The notes under the pieces are model-generated. The model was not told the DNA's origin and ran no database searches. It saw only the letters and a program-made list of their open reading frames with translations. DNA of 41,427 nt. Source: Nanobdellota archaeon. Lineage in GTDB: Archaea; Nanobdellota; Nanobdellia; Woesearchaeales; WJIZ01. Where the stretch lies: the NCBI GenBank assembly GCA_023140175.1, contig JAGLMD010000011.1:1-41427 (forward strand), read 5' to 3'. Below, one piece after another: positions 35,991 to 41,427 of this stretch (the stretch's first letter is position 1; each line of letters begins with the position of its first letter). A program made the translations under genes and the position numbers.

Positions 35991-37073
35991 TTACTCTAAG
36001 AATATTTCCTGCATCGGATAAACCTCCATACCTTTTCCTTGCACAAAACTAAACGGAACAATCTTCTTTTTATGGCTTGTGCCCCTTATTTTCACTACTT
36101 CTGTCGCGTTTATCCGGCTATTGCCTTTTTTCATGTTATAGAAGGCTATAACGCCATCAGCTAAGAATTCTTCAACACCTGTTTTACTTAGTTTTGTGCT
36201 TCCTTCTTCGCACTCTGTAATCAGGAAAGAGGTTATATCCATTTTTTCGAATGACCTGAATAATTGTTCTATATAAATTCTGTATGCTGCTTCTTCCTCT
36301 GCAAAAGCAGCACCTATAGCACTTAGAGAATCAACAACAACAAGGTCTGGCTTGAAATCTTCTGGTATTAGTGTTTTTGTTTTATCTATCTTTATAATTA
36401 ATTCACCTCTAGCCTCAGCTAATAATGCTTCTATTGAGCGGGATATCATGAAAGGATCATATCTTTTAATCAGAAGATTGCCTTCCTGTTCCAGTTTGTT
36501 TGGATCCCATCCATACTGTTTTAGGTGCTCTTTTAGCCTTACTTCGCTCTCTTCGAAGGACATGTATAAGCATTTTTTTCCTTGAGAAGCATTACTCATT
36601 ATTACCTGTGATGCGAAGGTGGTTTTTCCGCTTCCTGCACTGCCGCTTACAAGAACAATGCTTTTTTTTGGGATGCCTTTCTCTATCAGGTCATCAAAGC
36701 CGGGAATGCCTGTTTTTATATATTCTATATTACCTACTGTTATTTTATTGGCGCCGGGAACATTTATTGTGTTTTCTTCTATGGCCTCTTCAATCTCTTT
36801 TTCTTCTTTAGTTTCTGTTTCTTTAGTGTCTACTTTAGTATAATTTTTGATTCTTTTATGTATTTCTACGCATTTATTGAATACTTTCTTCTTGTCAATA
36901 CTGCTCAATATTTTGTATATCTTTTCAATTTCAGAGTATTTCCTGTTAGCCTCACTGGAATTTCCATTCTCAAGGTCTTGGCTTATTTTTTGAATTAATT
37001 TATCAATATTCCCCTCTTTTTTAAACCGCCCAACTATTTGTTCCTTTTTACTTAATAAGAATTCCTTTACCAT
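35991..37073 (-). CDS. KaiC-family ATPase with N-terminal helical domain
   Basis: IKTGIPGFDDLIEKGIPKKSIVLVSGSAGSGKTTFASQVIM, KPDLVVVDSLSAIGA, EVVKIRGTSHKKKIVPFSFV; N-terminal LIQKISQDLENGNSSEANRKYSEIEKIYKILSSIDKKKVFNKCVEIHKRI. Confidence 0.92.
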   Translation of the reverse strand: MVKEFLLSKKEQIVGRFKKEGNIDKLIQKISQDLENGNSSEANRKYSEIEKIYKILSSIDKKKVFNKCVEIHKRIKNYTKVDTKETETKEEKEIEEAIEENTINVPGANKITVGNIEYIKTGIPGFDDLIEKGIPKKSIVLVSGSAGSGKTTFASQVIMSNASQGKKCLYMSFEESEVRLKEHLKQYGWDPNKLEQEGNLLIKRYDPFMISRSIEALLAEARGELIIKIDKTKTLIPEDFKPDLVVVDSLSAIGAAFAEEEAAYRIYIEQLFRSFEKMDITSFLITECEEGSTKLSKTGVEEFLADGVIAFYNMKKGNSRINATEVVKIRGTSHKKKIVPFSFVQGKGMEVYPMQEIFLE

Positions 37074-37131
37074 GTTGCCTCTTTTTCAAAGATTAATAAT
37101 TAGTATACCACCAATTAGAGTTTGGATGCTT

Positions 37132-37668
37132 TTAATCAAATTGGATCTCTTCATCAATAAACATAGATATATCCTTAAGCAACTCTTTCTCCATATCACC
37201 CTCTGAACAAGTGAATATTGCCATACAATTTGCAGCGCCTATCGGGCCAATAATTGAATGTACAAACCGTGAAATGACATGTACTGGCTCATATAATAAG
37301 AGGGTTGATAAAGAATCAAATAATATCACTTCGCTTTTTTGTTCATTTATTGTTTTTTGAATAGCTATAGCTAATTCGGTCAATTTATCAGGGGCCGAGA
37401 CAAAAACACAATTGGATACTTCTCCTGTCTCTGAAACAGATGTTTTTGTTATGCCGTCAATGAAATTGAACTTATTAATGTCAACCTTATTTGCTATCAA
37501 ACTTCTCTTTAACGGCTGATAACGCTGGTTTAAACTTACATAGCATATTCTGTTATAACTATCAGCAAGCTGTTTTGAGATAGTGATCATATTCTTGATA
37601 TAGTTCACTCTTGGCATAATTAATGCGATAGATGAATAATTCTCAATTTCTTCTTTTATAACAGTCAT
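37132..37668 (-). CDS. KaiC/RecA-like protein lacking Walker A (paralog 4)
   Basis: ICYVSLNQRYQPLKRSLIANKVDINKFNFIDGITKT...NCVFVSAPDKLTELAIAIQKTINEQ...ILFDSLSTLLLYEPVHVISRFVHSII. Confidence 0.65.
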   Translation of the reverse strand: MTVIKEEIENYSSIALIMPRVNYIKNMITISKQLADSYNRICYVSLNQRYQPLKRSLIANKVDINKFNFIDGITKTSVSETGEVSNCVFVSAPDKLTELAIAIQKTINEQKSEVILFDSLSTLLLYEPVHVISRFVHSIIGPIGAANCMAIFTCSEGDMEKELLKDISMFIDEEIQFD

Positions 37669-37903
37669 TTTATTCTCTCCTAATAAATATTTAAGGTGAA
37701 TTTATTAATATTTATAACTATCGCTTTTTAATTTGTATTAATGTTCTAATATCAAAGCAACAGGGCGTTTCTTAGTATGGTTCTCCTATAACTCCATATA
37801 CACCAAGAAAAGTAGAAGAGATTAGTAAGTGTGCAAAATTAGTGGTTTATATCAGTTTTTTTAAATAGAAATAATGGCTATTAGTTTTCTTTGCAGCTTT
37901 TAT

Positions 37904-38743
37904 TCAAGCAAAGAATTTTAGATATATTACAATTCCTGCAATGCTCAGCAATATACCCACTATTATGCCCTGGATAAATTCTTTTGAGAAAAATCTTGCT
38001 TTTTTCGGTTTTTTAAGCTCTTCGAGCTTGTTTTCAATGTGCTGCTCTATTTCTTCAATCTTCTTTTCTCTCTTCTCAATTTCCTTTTCTTTTTGGAGTA
38101 TTTCATCTATCTTTTGCGATGAAATGCCCGCTTTCTGGTTAATCTTTTTCTGCTCTGCCTTTATCTTTTGTGCTGAGCTATCTACTTTCTCGTCAATCTT
38201 CTCTTCTGTTTTTTCTATCTTCTTTTCAATTAATTTCATTGTTTCTTCTGTTGCGGCTTTTAGAATTTCCTGCGTTGATTTTTTATTCTTTTGCTTGTCT
38301 TTTTTCTTATCTTTATCTTCTTTTTCCAGTTTTTTTATAGTCTTATATTCTGATGCCACTTCACTATCCACTAAAGGCAGGTTATTAAAGCCATACTTTA
38401 TTTTTTTCATTAAAGTAGTTTTTATTTTAGGCTCTTTTTCTTCTTTTTTGGGCTTTTTGTCTTTTACTTTCTTTATCCTCTTTTTAATTAATTTTAAGAT
38501 TTTTTCTTTTGATGTGGTTTTTAAGATATCTTTTGCAAGCTTTTCAGCCTTAATAATATGTTTTATCCATTCGCTAAAATCATTCTTTTCATTATTGACA
38601 TGATGTATAAATGACTCATTATCCATCTGTTCAATGGCTGTTTTTAATTCATGCAGGCTCTTTATTATAACTCCATTCTTGGAGAAGAAATAGTGAGTAG
38701 GATCTATATCCCTTAATATGCCTATCTTCTTTATTTCGACCAT
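37904..38743 (-). CDS. Tail-anchored coiled-coil protein with N-terminal DUF5752-like module
   Basis: IDPTHYFFSKNGVIIKSLHELKTAIEQMDNESFIHHVNNEKNDFSEWIKHIIKAEKLAKDI, coiled coil, C-terminal TM (FIQGIIVGILLSIAGIVIYLKFFA). Confidence 0.65.
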   Translation of the reverse strand: MVEIKKIGILRDIDPTHYFFSKNGVIIKSLHELKTAIEQMDNESFIHHVNNEKNDFSEWIKHIIKAEKLAKDILKTTSKEKILKLIKKRIKKVKDKKPKKEEKEPKIKTTLMKKIKYGFNNLPLVDSEVASEYKTIKKLEKEDKDKKKDKQKNKKSTQEILKAATEETMKLIEKKIEKTEEKIDEKVDSSAQKIKAEQKKINQKAGISSQKIDEILQKEKEIEKREKKIEEIEQHIENKLEELKKPKKARFFSKEFIQGIIVGILLSIAGIVIYLKFFA

Positions 38744-38969
38744 TTCTTATCTACCCCTTTTTTTTAAAATATTTAACTCCCTGTACTATTATTTTAATGT
38801 TCCCATATTTAAATATTACTTTTTTGCCTGCAGCTTTTTTTGTGATGATACTCAATTTGATGGTTTTGAGCAGGCAACAACAAAAAATCTAATGATTTTT
38901 TACGGTATATAGGGTATAGAATCCATAATAAACGAAACATTTAAATCATTTTTACTTTTACTTTGATTT

Positions 38970-39194
38970 GTGAGTGATATGGCAGAGAGATTAATACCCC
39001 TGGCAGCGATGGAAAAAATAATGCGAAAAGCAGGAGCAAACAGGGTTTCAGATGATTCTAAGGAAGCACTAAAGGAAGTAATAGAGGATAAGGCTAAAGA
39101 GATATCCGGGAGAGCTATTAAATTTGCTATGCATGCCGGAAGGAAGACTGTCAAGGCAGGGGATATTAAGCTAGCAGTAAATGAATTTAGGTGA
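38970..39194 (+). CDS. Archaeal histone
   Basis: LIPLAAMEKIMRKAGANRVSDDSKEALKEVIEDKAKEISGRAIKFAMHAGRKTVKAGDIKLAV; ATG at 38979 may be the true start; TATA-like catttaaat upstream. Confidence 0.95.
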   Translation: MSDMAERLIPLAAMEKIMRKAGANRVSDDSKEALKEVIEDKAKEISGRAIKFAMHAGRKTVKAGDIKLAVNEFR

Positions 39195-39298
39195 GTATTT
39201 ATCTATATTCTTTCTATGCTCTATAATTAAACGCAATCTTTTTAAATCAATTATTAATCCAAACAATATCATACAATAATAATTCAGGTGAAATATAG

Positions 39299-39694
39299 AT
39301 GGGAGAAACAAAGCCAGTCTCAATAGGGTCATTAAAAAAAGGAAATTTTATAGTAATAGAAGGGATAGCATGCAAGGTATTTGATATCCAGGTCAGCAGG
39401 CCGGGTAAACATGGGCATGCGAAGATAAGGATGACTGGTGTAGGATTAACAGATGGGAAGAAGAGGATTATTATGGCACCCGGCCATGATCATGTGGATA
39501 CTCCATTAATTGAGAAGAAGACTGCTCAGGTTCTTTCATTATCCGGCAATACAGCTAATGTGATGGATAATGAATCTTATGAAACCTTTGATCTTGCTGT
39601 TCCAGAGGAGCTGCAGGGACAGGCAAAAGAGGGTGTGCAAGTGCTTTATTGGATAATACTCGATGATAGGGTGATGAAGCAGGTTCAGGGATAG
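39299..39694 (+). CDS. eif5a: Translation initiation factor aIF5A
   Basis: IGSLKKGNFIVIEGIACKVFDIQVSRPGKHGHAKIRMTGVGLTDGKKR including the GKHGHAK modification loop; GGTGA SD. Confidence 0.97.
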   Translation: MGETKPVSIGSLKKGNFIVIEGIACKVFDIQVSRPGKHGHAKIRMTGVGLTDGKKRIIMAPGHDHVDTPLIEKKTAQVLSLSGNTANVMDNESYETFDLAVPEELQGQAKEGVQVLYWIILDDRVMKQVQG

Positions 39695-39791
39695 CTTTGC
39701 TTCGCAATGCATTTTAATATATTTATGGTGAATAAGAAATGAAGAAATATGAAAAATTAGAGATAATAAATAATCATCAGAGGCGATTATA

Positions 39792-39953
39792 ATGGCTAAA
39801 TTTCCTGAAGCAGAAGCAAGAAGATTTCATAATGTATTTGTATGCAGAGTATGCAAGAGCAAGATAAAAGCACCCAATATGAAGGTCATCCAGGAAAAGA
39901 TTGCCTGCAGGAAATGCGGGAGCAAGCAATTAAGGACGGTCAGGAAGAAGTAG
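39792..39953 (+). CDS. rpl40e: Ribosomal protein L40e (53 aa; absent from the ORF track)
   Basis: MAKFPEAEARRFHNVFVCRVCKSKIKAPNMKVIQEKIACRKCGSKQLRTVRKK with two CxxC pairs. Confidence 0.93.
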   Translation: MAKFPEAEARRFHNVFVCRVCKSKIKAPNMKVIQEKIACRKCGSKQLRTVRKK

Positions 39954-40004
39954 GGCTTCGTTTAATAGGAATCTTTAAAAACTATTGATTTTATTCTTTA
40001 TAAT

Positions 40005-41300
40005 ATGAAAAAGAGGAGATCTTTTCTTTTTGCTATATTTTTGCTATTCTTATTTCCGATATCTTATTTTACATTGAATGAATATATTAATTTTGATACG
40101 TTGAGCGCTATAATCTTCTTGGTTGTTGTTGGTTTCCTGATTATCAAATATAGGAAATCTCTTGATTTTCAGGTAATGCTGAAATTATTTATGATTCCTT
40201 TGATCTATGCTGTTCTCAGTAGGACCAAGTTTGGGCTTAAGTTCATGGATAAGGCAGCGTCAAAGTATAGGGAACTTGTCAAGTTCCTGGGGTATTGTTT
40301 TATCGGTGTTGGCTTTATCGGGATGGTATATATAAGCATCCAGATTTTAGTTTTGTTATCTTCCCTTTTCCTGACTCCCAGGGAAGCGTCTCAGGCAGTT
40401 TCTCCTGTTTTGCCGCTGACTAATATACCTGGTCTAGGATATCTGTCTTTTTGGCATTTCTTAATCAGTATCTTTATTGCTGTGCTGATCCATGAGTTTG
40501 CACATGGCATTGTTGCCAGAGCACATAATATACCTGTGAAATCCAGTGGTTTGGGTATTTTTTCTGTAGTTGTGCCCTTATTTCCATTAGCTTTTGTGGA
40601 GCCTGATGAAAAAAGACTTAATAAAGAGCAGGATGTAGTACAGTATTCAATCTTTTCAGCAGGCCCTGTTATAAATATCATTTTTGCTATCCTTGTTTAT
40701 GTGATTTTAGCTTTTGCTATCGTACCTATAGAGAATAATATTACCCAGCCTATTGGCTTTTCTTTTAATGGCATGCTTGAGAATTATTCAGCTGAACAAG
40801 CAGGCATGAAATCAGGAATGATAATAAATTCTGTCAATGGCGTTGAGGTACTTGATTTTCAGTCATTTACTGAAAAAACAGGGCCTTTAAATCCAGATCA
40901 GGAACTTACTATCGGTGTTGATAATGGCAGTGCTTTTAGAATTGTTACAAAGCCGTCTCCTGATGACCCGGAAAAAGGTTATATCGGGATACTTACTATA
41001 CAAAATGAGAGAATGATAATGGAAAAATATTCTTCTTTTAATAAGCCTTTCTTCTGGCTAAAGAATCTTCTAAGATGGGTCGCTATCCTTAATCTTATAA
41101 TAGGGCTTATGAACCTATTGCCTATTATAATTACAGATGGGGGAAGGATGCTAAAAATCCTATTGGGCAAGCTTTTTAGAGATGGGAAAAAAGCAGATAA
41201 GGTCTGGCTCTTTATCGGTATATTGTTTATTTTTCCTATTGCGCTTGCGCTTCTTCTTAGATTGAGTTTTTGGGTACTGTCTCTTTTTGGTGTTGCTTAG
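40005..41300 (+). CDS. M50-family site-2 protease with PDZ domain
   Basis: HEFAHGIVARAHNIPV (HExxH), PDZ-like EQAGMKSGMIINSVNGVEV, NLLPIIITDGGRM. Confidence 0.9.
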   Translation: MKKRRSFLFAIFLLFLFPISYFTLNEYINFDTLSAIIFLVVVGFLIIKYRKSLDFQVMLKLFMIPLIYAVLSRTKFGLKFMDKAASKYRELVKFLGYCFIGVGFIGMVYISIQILVLLSSLFLTPREASQAVSPVLPLTNIPGLGYLSFWHFLISIFIAVLIHEFAHGIVARAHNIPVKSSGLGIFSVVVPLFPLAFVEPDEKRLNKEQDVVQYSIFSAGPVINIIFAILVYVILAFAIVPIENNITQPIGFSFNGMLENYSAEQAGMKSGMIINSVNGVEVLDFQSFTEKTGPLNPDQELTIGVDNGSAFRIVTKPSPDDPEKGYIGILTIQNERMIMEKYSSFNKPFFWLKNLLRWVAILNLIIGLMNLLPIIITDGGRMLKILLGKLFRDGKKADKVWLFIGILFIFPIALALLLRLSFWVLSLFGVA

Positions 41301-41427
41301 AATATCTTAAGATAGCCTGTCTTGCTGCTTTGACATTATCTAACCTTTTGACTGGGGTAGAATTTGGTGCATTTTTTATTATGCCTGGATTATCTATTGC
41401 TTCTTGTTTTATTTTAATCATTGCTTT
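41257..41427 (-). CDS. gcvPB: Glycine dehydrogenase subunit 2, C-terminal fragment (runs off window)
   Basis: - strand frame ...KAMIKIKQEAIDNPGIIKNAPNSTPVKRLDNVKAARQAILRYSKQHQKETVPKNSI*; convergent 44-nt overlap with the protease gene. Confidence 0.7.
   Translation of the reverse strand, partial: KAMIKIKQEAIDNPGIIKNAPNSTPVKRLDNVKAARQAILRYSKQHQKETVPKNSI

Noticed and set aside
37740-37865. Short + strand reading frame YGSPITPYTPRKVEEISKCAKLVVYISFFK as a gene remnant
   Set aside because: Only ~30 codons, no start and no family recognised by eye; too weak to call.
1-41427. Transposase, integrase or tRNA genes
   Set aside because: None could be recognised in the ORF track or by reading intergenic regions; a tRNA scan was not possible here.

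Overview
AT-rich archaeal chromosome segment, probably from a DPANN-type lineage (lineage call is inference). Supporting signs are an archaeal histone, aIF5A, ribosomal protein L40e, TATA-like boxes and GGTG-type Shine-Dalgarno sites. From left to right: (1) two adjacent nucleotidyltransferase (MNT)/HEPN toxin-antitoxin-like modules, the second with a decayed 5' end; (2) a + strand sensor operon (about 2.29-10.9 kb) in which solute-binding or FIST lipoproteins alternate with HAMP membrane sensors, ending in one true histidine kinase; most of the sensors end in the same coiled coil, 'LEKFNKLAVGRELKMIELKKRI'; (3) - strand CheY-like response regulators interleaved with Walker-A-less KaiC/RecA-like proteins, and a 4xCBS protein; (4) two paralogous operons of [HTH regulator]-[giant Ig-like surface protein with cytoplasmic coiled coils]-[coiled-coil membrane protein]; one continues as a 13.5-kb unit with a transmembrane HerA/FtsK-like ATPase carrying large extracellular domains and an ArlC/FlaC-like coiled-coil protein; (5) two intact KaiC-family ATPases; (6) a housekeeping block (histone, aIF5A, L40e, M50 site-2 protease, 3' end of gcvPB). 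The main hypothesis is that the sensors, KaiC-like proteins, ArlC-like protein, HerA fusion and giant surface proteins form one undescribed sensory and cell-surface machine. Three kinds of sequence link support this: shared protein modules (the GRELKMIEL coiled coil, a DUF5752-like domain and a C-terminal helical domain), a chimeric adaptor, and a shared promoter operator ACGAA-N2-TTCGT.
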